Of a stretch of 10,103 nt of DNA, positions 1 to 6,705 are shown piece by piece. The notes below the pieces were generated by a model that saw only the letters and a program-made list of their open reading frames with translations, ran no database searches and was not told the origin of the DNA. This stretch comes from Oscillospiraceae bacterium (GTDB lineage: Bacteria > Bacillota > Clostridia > Oscillospirales > Oscillospiraceae), in contig JAHHSH010000063.1 in NCBI GenBank assembly GCA_020025345.1, positions 1 through 10,103 of the forward strand. The letters run 5' to 3'. Numbering within the stretch: position 1 is the first letter of the stretch; each line of letters starts with the position of its first letter. The translations under genes and the position numbers were made by a program.

Positions 1-123
1 ACCAGCCGCGGGGAGTATCAGCAGGCCACGGCGCTGGAGGCGCTCTTTGGCTGGCTCTATCTGCACGGACGGCGTGAGCGGATCAATGAACTCTTTTCTG
101 TGATGATGGAGGGGGAGGAGTAA
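1..123 (+). CDS. mrnC: Mini-ribonuclease III (MrnC), C-terminal part only
   Basis: The window opens inside a reading frame that gives 40 residues before TAA at 121-123. The tail reads EYQQATALEALFGWLYLHGR, followed by a charged, amphipathic end. This matches the C-terminal signature of mini-RNase III, the dimeric RNase III-like nuclease without a double-stranded RNA-binding domain that matures 23S rRNA in Firmicutes. The T-x-x-E-A-L-x-G-x-L-Y-L pattern corresponds to the last catalytic helix of the RNase III fold, including its acidic residue. The start and most of the protein lie outside the window. The next gene begins one base after the stop codon, so the two are almost certainly co-transcribed. 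In many Firmicutes mrnC follows cysS, which may lie upstream. The identification rests on a short segment. Confidence 0.72.
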   Translation, partial: TSRGEYQQATALEALFGWLYLHGRRERINELFSVMMEGEE

Positions 124-124
124 T

Positions 125-1855
125 ATGGCATTGGATGCTATTTGCCTGCGTTCTGTGGTGCGAGAGATCGAGCCGCTGATCGTCAACAATCGAATTGAAA
201 AAATCCAGCAGCCTGCCCGGGACGAGGTGGTTTTACTGTTGCGCGGAAAGCGGCTGCTGCTCAATGCCGGAGCCAACCAGCCCCGCATCCAGATCACAAG
301 CCTTTTGCGGGATAATCCCTCCCAGCCGCCTATGTTCTGTATGCTGCTGCGCAAGTATATCGGCGGCGGCCGCATTACCGCTGTGGAGCAGGCACCGCTG
401 GAGCGTGTGGTGACGCTGCACATTGAGGCCATGGATGAGCTGGGTGAGCGGAGTGACTTCCGATTGATTCTTGAGTGTATGGGCCGCCACTCCAATCTGA
501 TCCTAGTGGGACAGGACGGACGCATCGTCGAGTGTATGCGCCGCGTAGACTTTGAGATGTCCCAGCAGCGCCAGGTATTGCCGGGACTTTACTATGAACT
601 GCCGCCCCGGCAGGAAAAGCTGTCTCCGCTGGATGTGGAGGAGGAGACTTTCCGTCAGCTTTTAACAGCTTGCGACGGGGAGAAGAAGCTGGACGGTTGG
701 CTTCTGGATACCTTTACGGCAATTTCTCCCTTGGTCGCCCGTGAGATCGTCTACCGTGCCTATGGCAATACCGATGTCCGAGCCGCTGAGGAGAATGGTC
801 GGTTGTGGGCTGCCTTCGCCGCATGGCAGAAGATGTGCGAAGAGGGAAGACCTCATATGCTGAAAAAGGCGGGGAAACCGTCAGATTACAGTTATTTTTC
901 CATCGGACAGTACGGCACATGGATGGAGGAGACGCTGTACGATTCTTTCTCTCAAATGCTGGATGACTTCTACGAAGGACGGGAGCAGGCGGAGCGCGTA
1001 CGCCAGAAGGGGCAGGATCTCATGAAGACCGCTACCAATGCCCGTGACCGTGTGCGGCGTAAGATCGCATTGCAGGAGAAGGAATACGCCCGTACTCAGG
1101 ATCGGGACAAGTGGCGCATTTGCGGCGAGCTGATCACGGCAAATCTCTACCGCATGGAGCGGGGCGCCAGCCGCTTGCAGGCGGAGAATTACTATGAGGA
1201 GAACTGCCCTACGGTGGACATCCAGCTGGATCCCCGGCTCTCGCCGCAGGAGAATGCTGCCAAGTATTTCAAGCAGTATAATAAGGCGAAAACGGCGGAA
1301 AAGATGCTCACAGAGCAGCTGGAGCGTGGACGTAAGGAGCTTGCTTATCTGGAGAGCGTGGTGCAGGAGCTGCAGCAGGCGGAGGCAGAGCAGGATTTCA
1401 ACGACATCCGTGCCGAGCTTACCGACGGCGGCTATATTCGCAGCCGCGGCAAGAAGCAGCCCGGCTTCCAGCGCACCTCTAAACCGCGGGAGTTCCGTTC
1501 TACGACGGGGCTGCGGATCTTGGTGGGGCGCAATAACCGGCAGAATGACCGCTTGACGACCAAGACGGCAGGACCGCGGGACATCTGGCTCCACACCCAG
1601 AAGATCCACGGCTCCCATGTGATCCTCTGCACCGACGGCATAGAGCCGGACGAGGAGAGCGTTTGGGAGGCGGCTATGCTGGCTGCCTATTTCTCCCAGG
1701 GACGGGAGGGAAGCAAAGTGCCGGTGGACTACACCCCGGCACGCTATGTGAAAAAGCCCTCCGGCGCGCAGCCCGGTATGGTGATCTACACCACCTATCA
1801 GACAGTGTATGTGACGCCGGACAGTGAACTGGTGAAGAAACTGAGTATCAAATAG
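125..1855 (+). CDS. rqcH: RqcH/Rqc2 homologue (NFACT family), ribosome-associated quality control
   Basis: This 576-residue protein has the full architecture and usual length of bacterial NFACT proteins (RqcH, older names FbpA/PavA, fibronectin-binding protein A). The family binds stalled 50S subunits carrying peptidyl-tRNA and recruits tRNA-Ala to add C-terminal alanine degradation tails. The NFACT-N domain spans about residues 3-170, with PPMFCMLLRKYI at 68-79 and ECMGRHSNLILV at 117-128. A helical, coiled-coil middle lies at about 280-430. The NFACT-R domain follows at about 460-576, with LVGRNNRQND at 466-475 and DIWLHTQKIHGSHVI at 486-500. The acidic-Arg pair that contacts tRNA in Bacillus RqcH (Asp97-Arg98) appears here as Glu93-Arg94. 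The ATG at 125 follows a purine-rich ribosome binding site (GGAGGGGGAGGAG, 108-120) and lies one base after the mrnC stop. The fibronectin-binding name is historical; there is no signal peptide. Confidence 0.95.
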   Translation: MALDAICLRSVVREIEPLIVNNRIEKIQQPARDEVVLLLRGKRLLLNAGANQPRIQITSLLRDNPSQPPMFCMLLRKYIGGGRITAVEQAPLERVVTLHIEAMDELGERSDFRLILECMGRHSNLILVGQDGRIVECMRRVDFEMSQQRQVLPGLYYELPPRQEKLSPLDVEEETFRQLLTACDGEKKLDGWLLDTFTAISPLVAREIVYRAYGNTDVRAAEENGRLWAAFAAWQKMCEEGRPHMLKKAGKPSDYSYFSIGQYGTWMEETLYDSFSQMLDDFYEGREQAERVRQKGQDLMKTATNARDRVRRKIALQEKEYARTQDRDKWRICGELITANLYRMERGASRLQAENYYEENCPTVDIQLDPRLSPQENAAKYFKQYNKAKTAEKMLTEQLERGRKELAYLESVVQELQQAEAEQDFNDIRAELTDGGYIRSRGKKQPGFQRTSKPREFRSTTGLRILVGRNNRQNDRLTTKTAGPRDIWLHTQKIHGSHVILCTDGIEPDEESVWEAAMLAAYFSQGREGSKVPVDYTPARYVKKPSGAQPGMVIYTTYQTVYVTPDSELVKKLSIK

Positions 1856-1871
1856 CGAAAGAGAAGAAAGC

Positions 1872-1922
1872 AAAGGCCGTATCGATGAGGGAAGAGTTTT
1901 CCTTGCCGATACGGCCTTTTTA
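1872..1922 (+). terminator. Intrinsic terminator of the mrnC-rqcH unit
   Basis: A perfect 13-base inverted repeat (AAAGGCCGTATCG at 1872-1884 and its complement at 1907-1919) encloses a 22-base loop and runs into TTTTT. It starts 17 bases after the rqcH stop codon. The outer AAA/TTT pairs overlap the U-tract. The 3' arm also carries the predicted -35 element of the following gene. Confidence 0.88.
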
Positions 1923-1931
1923 TGGTATACT
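1903..1931 (+). promoter_or_regulatory. Predicted sigma-A promoter of the dipeptidase gene
   Basis: TTGCCG (1903-1908) is separated by 17 bases from TATACT (1926-1931). A TGG just upstream of the -10 makes an extended -10 (TGnTATACT). The expected start site is near 1938, leaving a leader of about 50 bases before the dipeptidase start codon. The -35 lies inside the 3' arm of the rqcH terminator, so the two units are packed together. Confidence 0.6.
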
Positions 1932-1938
1932 TACACTT

Positions 1939-1960
1939 ACATTTTTCGTGCTGTAAATGT
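1939..1960. repeat. Inverted repeat ACATTT-N10-AAATGT at the start of the dipeptidase leader
   Basis: ACATTT (1939-1944) and AAATGT (1955-1960) form a perfect 6-base dyad with a 10-base spacer. It lies just downstream of the predicted transcription start. The position suits an operator for an unidentified dimeric repressor, but the arms are short and A+T-rich, so chance is possible. Confidence 0.3.
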
Positions 1961-1989
1961 TTTTCGAATTCTGAAAGGAGAATTGCTAT

Positions 1990-3426
1990 ATGTCAGTATT
2001 AGGACATTTGGAACCCCAGAAGGTGTTTCATTTCTTTGAGGAAATTTGTGCCATTCCCCACGGCTCCCGCCACAACACCCAGATCAGCAACTGGTTGGTG
2101 AAGTTTGCCGAGGATCGTGGTCTGGAGCACTATCAGGATGCAGCGGAGAACGTGATCATCATCAAGCCCGCTACCCCCGGCTATGAAAAGGCAGAGGCTG
2201 TCATGATTCAGGGCCATATGGATATGGTCTGCGAGAAGGACGCTGACTGCACCAAGGACATGCTCACCGAGGGCCTTGATCTGATGCTGGACGGCGATAC
2301 CGTCTATGCAAAGGGTACCACGCTGGGCGGCGATGACGGCATTGCCGTGGCAATGGCGCTGGCTGCACTGGATGCAGATAATCTGGAGCATCCCCGCCTG
2401 GAGGTCGTGGTTACTACCGATGAGGAGATTGGTATGGACGGTGCTATGGTACTGGATCCGGCACCGCTGCAGGCCCGCCGCATGCTGAACATTGACTCCG
2501 AGGTGGAGGGCGTTTTTACTGTCAGCTGCGCCGGTGGTGCGACTGTTAAGAACATTATTCCTGTCAAGCGTGAAGACTTTACAGGCGAGACACTGACCAT
2601 TTCTGTGAGCGGCCTCATTGGCGGCCACTCCGGCGTAGAGATCCATAAGGGCCGCGCCAACGCTGATATGCTGCTGGGCCGTATTTTGTGTGCTGCAGCG
2701 AAAGTTTCTGAGCTGCGCATTGTCAGCGTATCCGGTGGCTTGAAGGATAATGCGATCCCCACTGCTGCACAGGCTGTGGTGACAGTGGCGGATGCTGCCG
2801 CTGTGAAGGATGTCTGCGCTAAGATGGGCGAGGCATTCCGCGGCGAGTTTACCACCACCGATGCCGGCTTGAAGGTTGACGTTATGGAGGGCGGCGAGGG
2901 TGCTGCCATGGATGCGGACAGCACGAAGCGCGTCATCTGCCTGCTGACCTGCGCTCCCAACGGCGTACAGGTCATGAGTAACGACATTGAGGGTCTGGTA
3001 CAGACTTCTTTGAATCTGGGCATTCTGTGCACGGAGGATGAGCGTGTGGTCGCCAGCTTCAGTGTTCGCAGCAGCGTAGAGAGCCAGAAAGTGATGCTGA
3101 TTGACCGTCTGGAGAGCTTGAGCGCACAGCTGGGCGGCACGATTGAGACCCTGGGTGACTATCCCGGCTGGGCGTATCGTCAGGACTCTCCTCTGCGTGA
3201 CCTGATGGTGAAGGTATTTACCGAGCAGTATGGTCATGCACCCGAGATCGAAGCCATTCACGCCGGTCTGGAGTGTGGTCTCTTTGCCGGTAAGATGCCG
3301 GGTCTTGACTGCATTTCCTTTGGCCCGGATCTGAAGGAGATCCATACGCCTCGAGAGAAGATGTCTGTGGCATCGGTACAGCGTACTTGGAATATGCTGA
3401 CCGAGGTACTGCGCCAGATGAAGTAA
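1990..3426 (+). CDS. pepD: Aminoacyl-histidine (Xaa-His) dipeptidase, M20C metallopeptidase
   Basis: This 478-residue cytosolic two-zinc peptidase hydrolyses dipeptides such as carnosine-like Xaa-His substrates, supplying amino acids from imported peptides. The length is typical of PepD. The M20 catalytic set is complete: His76 and Asp78 in GHMDMV, bridging Asp115 in LGGDDG, the general base Glu145 and ligand Glu146 in TDEEIG, Asp169 in NIDSE, and C-terminal His452 in IHTPRE. The lid or dimerisation domain is inserted at about 185-395 and contains SGLIGGHSGVEIHKGRAN. The start has an AAAGGAG ribosome binding site at 1974-1980, nine bases before ATG. It stands alone, between its own promoter and a strong terminator. 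Its exact substrate preference cannot be read from sequence; other broad-specificity dipeptidases of this subfamily share the motifs. Confidence 0.93.
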   Translation: MSVLGHLEPQKVFHFFEEICAIPHGSRHNTQISNWLVKFAEDRGLEHYQDAAENVIIIKPATPGYEKAEAVMIQGHMDMVCEKDADCTKDMLTEGLDLMLDGDTVYAKGTTLGGDDGIAVAMALAALDADNLEHPRLEVVVTTDEEIGMDGAMVLDPAPLQARRMLNIDSEVEGVFTVSCAGGATVKNIIPVKREDFTGETLTISVSGLIGGHSGVEIHKGRANADMLLGRILCAAAKVSELRIVSVSGGLKDNAIPTAAQAVVTVADAAAVKDVCAKMGEAFRGEFTTTDAGLKVDVMEGGEGAAMDADSTKRVICLLTCAPNGVQVMSNDIEGLVQTSLNLGILCTEDERVVASFSVRSSVESQKVMLIDRLESLSAQLGGTIETLGDYPGWAYRQDSPLRDLMVKVFTEQYGHAPEIEAIHAGLECGLFAGKMPGLDCISFGPDLKEIHTPREKMSVASVQRTWNMLTEVLRQMK

Positions 3427-3431
3427 AAATC

Positions 3432-3472
3432 AAAAAAATCCCGCAGGGTATAGCACCCTGCGGGATTTTTTT
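3432..3472. terminator. Two-way intrinsic terminator between converging genes
   Basis: A perfect 18-base inverted repeat with a 5-base loop (ATAGC). Seven A, then ATC-type and CCCGCAGGGT arms are mirrored by ACCCTGCGGG and seven T. Because both ends have an A/T tract, it can stop transcription from the dipeptidase gene (+) and from the DtxR-type regulator gene (-), whose stop codon is about 20 bases away. Confidence 0.95.
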
Positions 3473-3492
3473 ATAGCTAAATAAGTAGCGGC

Positions 3493-3858
3493 TTACTCCC
3501 GATGGAGATGGCGTTTGATCGCGTCAAAGGACTCGGGGCTGATGACGTGTTCGATGCGGCAGGCATCCTCCTCAGCAACCTTGGGATCGACGCCCAGACC
3601 AATGAACATATCCTTGAGTACGGTGTGGCGTTCATAGATACGGTGAGCCACCTCTTCGCCGGCATCGGTGAGGGTGATGAAGCCACCGGCGTCTACTTCG
3701 ATATAGCCGCCGCTTTTCAGCAGACCAACGGCGCGACTGACGCTGGGCTTGGAGTAACCCATGTGGTCGACAATATCAATAGAGCGAACCTGGCTGCGTT
3801 CGCGATGGAGAACATAAATCGTTTCTAAATACATTTCGCCGGATTCCTGCAGATGCAT
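3493..3858 (-). CDS. DtxR/IdeR-family iron-dependent repressor
   Basis: The gene encodes a 121-residue metal-dependent transcriptional repressor. Residues 1-65 form the winged helix-turn-helix, with recognition helix SKPSVSRAVGLLKSGGYI at 36-53. The rest is the metal-binding dimerisation domain; the SH3-like third domain of DtxR is absent. Aligned by eye with DtxR, the primary metal site keeps Met9 (GEMYL), Cys100, Glu103 and His104 (DACRIEHVIS). This is the Met/Cys pattern of Fe(II)-responsive DtxR/IdeR. MntR-type Mn sensors have Asp and Glu at the Met and Cys positions. The ancillary site keeps His78 but has Lys82 and Glu96 in place of DtxR Glu83 and His98. An upstream in-frame ATG at 3897 would add 13 residues. 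I prefer 3858 because AGGAGG (complement of 3866-3871) lies seven bases before it. Its position, divergent from feoAB, suggests it represses iron uptake when iron is plentiful. Confidence 0.88.
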   Translation of the reverse strand: MHLQESGEMYLETIYVLHRERSQVRSIDIVDHMGYSKPSVSRAVGLLKSGGYIEVDAGGFITLTDAGEEVAHRIYERHTVLKDMFIGLGVDPKVAEEDACRIEHVISPESFDAIKRHLHRE

Positions 3859-3887
3859 TGGATCGCCTCCTGTGTAAATATAAAAAT

Positions 3888-3916
3888 ATTCTACCATAAG
3901 TATTTAAGAGATGCAA
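3888..3916 (-). promoter_or_regulatory. Predicted promoter of the DtxR-type regulator gene
   Basis: Read on the - strand, TTGCAT (3916-3911) is followed by a 17-base spacer and TAGAAT (3893-3888). The expected start is near 3881, giving a short leader before the AGGAGG at 3871-3866. Both hexamers are close to the sigma-A consensus. No obvious operator overlaps it. Confidence 0.6.
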
Positions 3917-3958
3917 GGGTTCTGTTACTTGCAAAAAAAGAGCATAGATTGTGAAACA

Positions 3959-3987
3959 TTGACAGGGGACGAGGGGTGTGTTACTCT
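3959..3987 (+). promoter_or_regulatory. Predicted feo operon promoter
   Basis: A perfect -35 TTGACA (3959-3964) is followed by 17 bases and a weak -10, TACTCT (3982-3987). The start is expected near 3994. A consensus -35 with a poor -10 suits a regulated promoter. The -10 is the left arm of the dyad at 3982-4001. Confidence 0.5.
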
Positions 3988-4001
3988 AAACAATTGGAGT
4001 A
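3982..4001. promoter_or_regulatory. Candidate operator dyad over the feo promoter
   Basis: TACTC (3982-3986) and GAGTA (3997-4001) are perfect inverted arms. Two further inner pairs (AA 3988-3989 with TT 3994-3995) also match. The 20-base element covers the -10 and presumed start site, where a bound repressor would block transcription. It does not match the classical DtxR/IdeR consensus TTAGGTTAGCCTAACCTAA, so assigning it to the neighbouring regulator is inference from position. Confidence 0.35.
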
Positions 4002-4031
4002 GTAATATATGAAATTGTGAGGCTGTAAAAG

Positions 4032-4259
4032 ATGACTTTAGATGAGTTGAAAGTGGGACAGAGCGGTGTGATCAAGACGGTGGGAGGCGAAGGCTCCTTG
4101 CGCTGTCGATTGCTGGACATGGGACTGATTCCCAGAACCAAGATCCGTCTGCAAAAAGTAGCTCCTATGGGTGATCCTGTAGAGATCCATGTGCGGGGTT
4201 ATGAACTGACGCTGCGTGTGGCGGATGCTAAAAAAATTGAAGTGGAGGCGGCGGAATGA
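4032..4259 (+). CDS. feoA: FeoA, cytosolic SH3-like partner of FeoB
   Basis: This 75-residue protein has the full length and pattern of FeoA, a small SH3-like beta-barrel that associates with FeoB and is needed for ferrous iron uptake. Visible family features are the opening LDELKVGQSGVI, the central LRCRLLDMGLIPRTKI at 23-38 and the closing RGYELTLRVADAKKI at 55-69. TGAGG at 4018-4022 lies nine bases before ATG. The stop overlaps the feoB start in ATGA (4256-4259), so translation is probably coupled. It is divergent from the DtxR-type regulator across about 170 bases. Confidence 0.94.
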   Translation: MTLDELKVGQSGVIKTVGGEGSLRCRLLDMGLIPRTKIRLQKVAPMGDPVEIHVRGYELTLRVADAKKIEVEAAE

Positions 4260-6265
4260 TTTTTGCATTGGCTGGCAATCAGAACTGCGGCAAAACCACA
4301 CTTTTTAACGCACTAACCGGGTCTAATCAGCATGTGGGTAATTTCCCAGGTGTAACGGTGGACCAGAAGGTGGGAGAGGTAAAAGGGCAGAAGCAGTGCT
4401 CCGTGGTGGATCTGCCCGGTATCTATTCGCTGCGGCCTTATACGCAGGAAGAAATCGTGGCCCGCGACTTCATCCTTAATGAGAAACCTGATGGTATCAT
4501 CAACATTGTGGATGCCACAAATATTGAACGAAATCTCTATCTGACGCTGCAGCTGTTGCAGCTGCGTGTGCCTATGGTGCTGGCACTGAATATGATGGAC
4601 GAGTTGACTGCCAACGGCGGCTCGGTGGATGTACAGGAGATGAGCCGACTTTTAGGCATTCCGGTGATTCCCATCAGTGCTGCCAAGGGCGAAGGCGTTT
4701 CCGAACTCATTCGGCAGGCGGTGCAGGTGGGACGCAGTAAGACGCTGCCTGCTGTTACCGACTTCTGCGGTGAGGACTCGGCGGTACATCGTTGCATCCA
4801 CGCGGTGATCCATCTCATTCAAGATCACGCTGACAAGGTGAATATCCCTGCGCGTTTCTGCACCACCAAACTCATTGAGGGTGATGAAGAACTCTTGGAG
4901 CGGTTGGAGCTGGAGCAGAACGAGAAAGAGTTGCTGGAGCACTGCATTGTGCAGATGGAGAATGAGACGGAGCTGGATCGCAATGCGGCGCTGGCGGATA
5001 TGCGCTATACATTTATCGAAAATGTAGTACATAGGTCGGTGGTCAAGGGCGAGGAAAGTCGGGGGCACTTGCGCTCTATGAAAATCGACCGTGTCCTCAC
5101 TGGAAAATATACAGCCTTGCCGGTATTCTTTGGGGTGATGGTGCTGATTTTCTGGCTGACTTTCAGCGTCATCGGGCAGCGGCTTTCAGATCTTCTGGTG
5201 ATGGGTATTGACGCACTGGGCGGCGTTGTAGACCGCGGGCTGACTGCCTACGGCATTAACCCGGTAGTGCAGAGCCTTGTGATCGATGGTATCTTTGCCG
5301 GTGTCGGCAGTGTGCTGTCCTTCTTGCCACTGATTGTTACGCTCTTTTTCTTCCTCTCTATTTTGGAAGATACCGGTTACATGGCGCGTGTGGCTTTCGT
5401 GATGGATAAGCTCCTTCGTAAGATCGGTCTTTCCGGGCGCAGTTTTGTGCCGATGCTCATCGGCTTTGGCTGCACGGTGCCGGCAATTATGGCAACCCGT
5501 ACGGTATCCTCCGACCGGGATCGAAAGATGACGATCCTTTTGACACCCTATATGAGCTGCTCAGCGAAAATTCCCATTTACGCTGTGTTTGCCGCTGCGT
5601 TTTTCCCGAAACACAGTGCGCTGGTGATGATTGCCCTCTATTTCGGCGGTATGGTGGTGGGAATTCTGGTGGCGCTGCTGTTAAAGAAAACGGCTTTCCG
5701 GGGTCAGCCGGTTCCCTTTGTGATGGAGCTGCCCAACTATCGCTTGCCCTCTTTGCGAAGCGTGGGCCTTCTGCTGTGGGATAAGGCGAAGGACTTTCTA
5801 TGTCGCGCTTTTACCATTATCTTCTTGGCGACCATCATCATCTGGTTTTTACAGACGTTCGATACGAGACTCAATGTGGTCAGCGACAGCGCCGACAGTC
5901 TGCTGGCCGTGATCGGTCAATGGATCGCCGTCATTTTTGCGCCCCTGGGCTTTGGCGATTGGCGTGCCGCTACAGCGCTGCTGTCCGGATTTAGCGCCAA
6001 AGAGGCGGTGGTTTCCACGCTGGCGGTGCTGATGGGGACCAGTGTGGCAGAGCTGGGTGGTGCGCTGGGCAGCGTGTTTATGCCTGTGACAGCGGCAGCC
6101 TATCTGACGTTCACACTACTTTACACCCCTTGTGTGGCAGCGGTTGCCACGATTCGGAAGGAGCTGAATAGCTTCTGGGCCACGGTGGGCGTGGTAGCGA
6201 TGCAGTGTGGCGTAGCGTGGCTGGTGGCCTTTGCAGTGCGATTGATCGGAGGCTTGCTGGTGTGA
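4256..6265 (+). CDS. feoB: FeoB, ferrous iron membrane transporter with GTPase domain
   Basis: This 669-residue inner-membrane Fe(II) transporter carries an N-terminal G domain. G motifs are GNQNCGKTT (7-15, P-loop), Thr34 in GVTV (G2), DLPG (52-55, G3), NMMD (112-115, G4) and SAAKG (141-145, G5). A helical GDI-like region follows to about 270, then a polytopic membrane domain from about 285 with two Gate-type repeats. Conserved cysteines sit in GFGCTVP (Cys406), PYMSCSAKIP (Cys435) and YTPCVAA (Cys626), and EDTGYMARVAFVMD is at 371-384. It is about 100 residues shorter than E. coli FeoB. The shorter size and absence of an attached FeoC-like tail are consistent with a separate downstream peptide doing an accessory job. 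Start and stop each overlap a neighbour by four bases. Confidence 0.97.
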   Translation: MIFALAGNQNCGKTTLFNALTGSNQHVGNFPGVTVDQKVGEVKGQKQCSVVDLPGIYSLRPYTQEEIVARDFILNEKPDGIINIVDATNIERNLYLTLQLLQLRVPMVLALNMMDELTANGGSVDVQEMSRLLGIPVIPISAAKGEGVSELIRQAVQVGRSKTLPAVTDFCGEDSAVHRCIHAVIHLIQDHADKVNIPARFCTTKLIEGDEELLERLELEQNEKELLEHCIVQMENETELDRNAALADMRYTFIENVVHRSVVKGEESRGHLRSMKIDRVLTGKYTALPVFFGVMVLIFWLTFSVIGQRLSDLLVMGIDALGGVVDRGLTAYGINPVVQSLVIDGIFAGVGSVLSFLPLIVTLFFFLSILEDTGYMARVAFVMDKLLRKIGLSGRSFVPMLIGFGCTVPAIMATRTVSSDRDRKMTILLTPYMSCSAKIPIYAVFAAAFFPKHSALVMIALYFGGMVVGILVALLLKKTAFRGQPVPFVMELPNYRLPSLRSVGLLLWDKAKDFLCRAFTIIFLATIIIWFLQTFDTRLNVVSDSADSLLAVIGQWIAVIFAPLGFGDWRAATALLSGFSAKEAVVSTLAVLMGTSVAELGGALGSVFMPVTAAAYLTFTLLYTPCVAAVATIRKELNSFWATVGVVAMQCGVAWLVAFAVRLIGGLLV

Positions 6266-6405
6266 GCACCGGAGATTGGATTGTTCTGGGAATTGTGGCT
6301 GCTTGCGTTATGCTGGCAATTTTGTTTCTGCATCGACAGAAAAAGCGGGGGACAACGTGCAATGGCTGCTGTGGCAGCTGTGGGAGATCCTGCAAGAAAG
6401 AATAG
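6262..6405 (+). CDS. FeoB-associated Cys-rich membrane peptide
   Basis: A 47-residue peptide with a single N-terminal membrane helix (WIVLGIVAACVMLAILFL, about 6-23), a basic stretch HRQKKR, and a cytosolic Cys cluster, CNGCCGSCGRSC (33-44), with five cysteines. This is the layout of the FeoB-associated Cys-rich membrane protein family found after feoB in many Firmicutes. The cluster may bind iron, but its role is not established. I choose GTG at 6262 because it overlaps the feoB stop as GTGA (6262-6265) and GGAGG at 6248-6252 lies nine bases upstream. Upstream in-frame starts would run far into feoB. A terminator begins three bases after the stop. Confidence 0.85.
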   Translation: MSTGDWIVLGIVAACVMLAILFLHRQKKRGTTCNGCCGSCGRSCKKE

Positions 6406-6407
6406 TG

Positions 6408-6442
6408 AAAAGCGTCGTGGGCTATGGCTTGCGACGCTTTTT
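6408..6442 (+). terminator. Intrinsic terminator of the feo operon
   Basis: AAAAGCGTCG (6408-6417) pairs perfectly with CGACGCTTTT (6432-6441). It encloses a 14-base loop and ends in a run of five T. It starts right after the stop codon of the Cys-rich peptide. Confidence 0.85.
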
Positions 6443-6620
6443 CTTATTCCCAAGGAAATAAAACGCGTGATATTTCTGCATGAAAACGGATAATCGGGGA
6501 AAATCTACGCGATGTTGCTACTGATAGGAAAATGCAATTGTTGAAGCGACAAAAGAGGGGGCAGGGGTATGGTTGCTTTTGTCAAATCGAACGAAAGTTA
6601 TGTCAATATAGGGAAAAGCG
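6443..6620. other. Gene-free stretch upstream of the glutamate dehydrogenase promoter
   Basis: No credible coding frame is seen. Two inverted repeats are present. CGCGT-GAT-ATTT (6464-6475) can pair imperfectly with AAAT-CT-ACGCG (6501-6511). GACAAAAG (6548-6555) pairs perfectly with CTTTTGTC (6576-6583) across a 20-base G-rich loop. Neither is followed by a T-tract, so they do not look like terminators. They could be binding sites for a nitrogen or carbon regulator, but I recognise no known box. Confidence 0.4.
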
Positions 6621-6650
6621 TTGACGAAGAAAAAGGAGAAGTGCTACTAT
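6621..6650 (+). promoter_or_regulatory. Predicted promoter of the tandem gdh operon
   Basis: TTGACG (6621-6626), an 18-base spacer and TACTAT (6645-6650) give a good sigma-A match. The start would be near 6657, with a leader of about 50 bases. An imperfect dyad (TGCTACTATA at 6642-6651 and TATAGCA at 6660-6666) covers the -10 and start site and could be an operator. Confidence 0.6.
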
Positions 6651-6705
6651 AAAAGGCAATATAGCAGTTTAATGATTTGTCATTGTGAGAACAGGAGTGT
6701 TTAAA

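Noticed and set aside
1999..3345. A 448-codon antisense frame in the dipeptidase gene and a 330-codon antisense frame in rqcH (881-1873)
   Set aside because: Both are shadows of strongly supported genes with complete catalytic or family motifs. The predicted proteins show no recognisable domain and no translation signals.
3502..3828. A 108-codon + strand frame opposite the DtxR-type regulator
   Set aside because: The - strand protein has clear helix-turn-helix and metal-site motifs and an ideal ribosome binding site. The + strand frame has no ribosome binding site and lies just after the two-way terminator.
4009..4020. A three-codon frame (ATG AAA TTG TGA) in the feoA leader, preceded by GGAG, its stop touching the feoA ribosome binding site
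   Set aside because: It could act as a tiny leader peptide, but a 4-codon frame is expected by chance, and its GGAG would lie at the extreme 5' end of the predicted transcript.
3870..4031. A classical DtxR/IdeR or Fur box between the regulator gene and feoA
   Set aside because: No stretch matches the TTAGGTTAGCCTAACCTAA or GATAATGATAATCATTATC consensus beyond A+T-rich noise.
6685..6705. GTG at 6685 as start of the first glutamate dehydrogenase
   Set aside because: The AGGAG at 6693-6697 would lie inside the gene. The ATG at 6706 has correct spacing and gives the normal family length.
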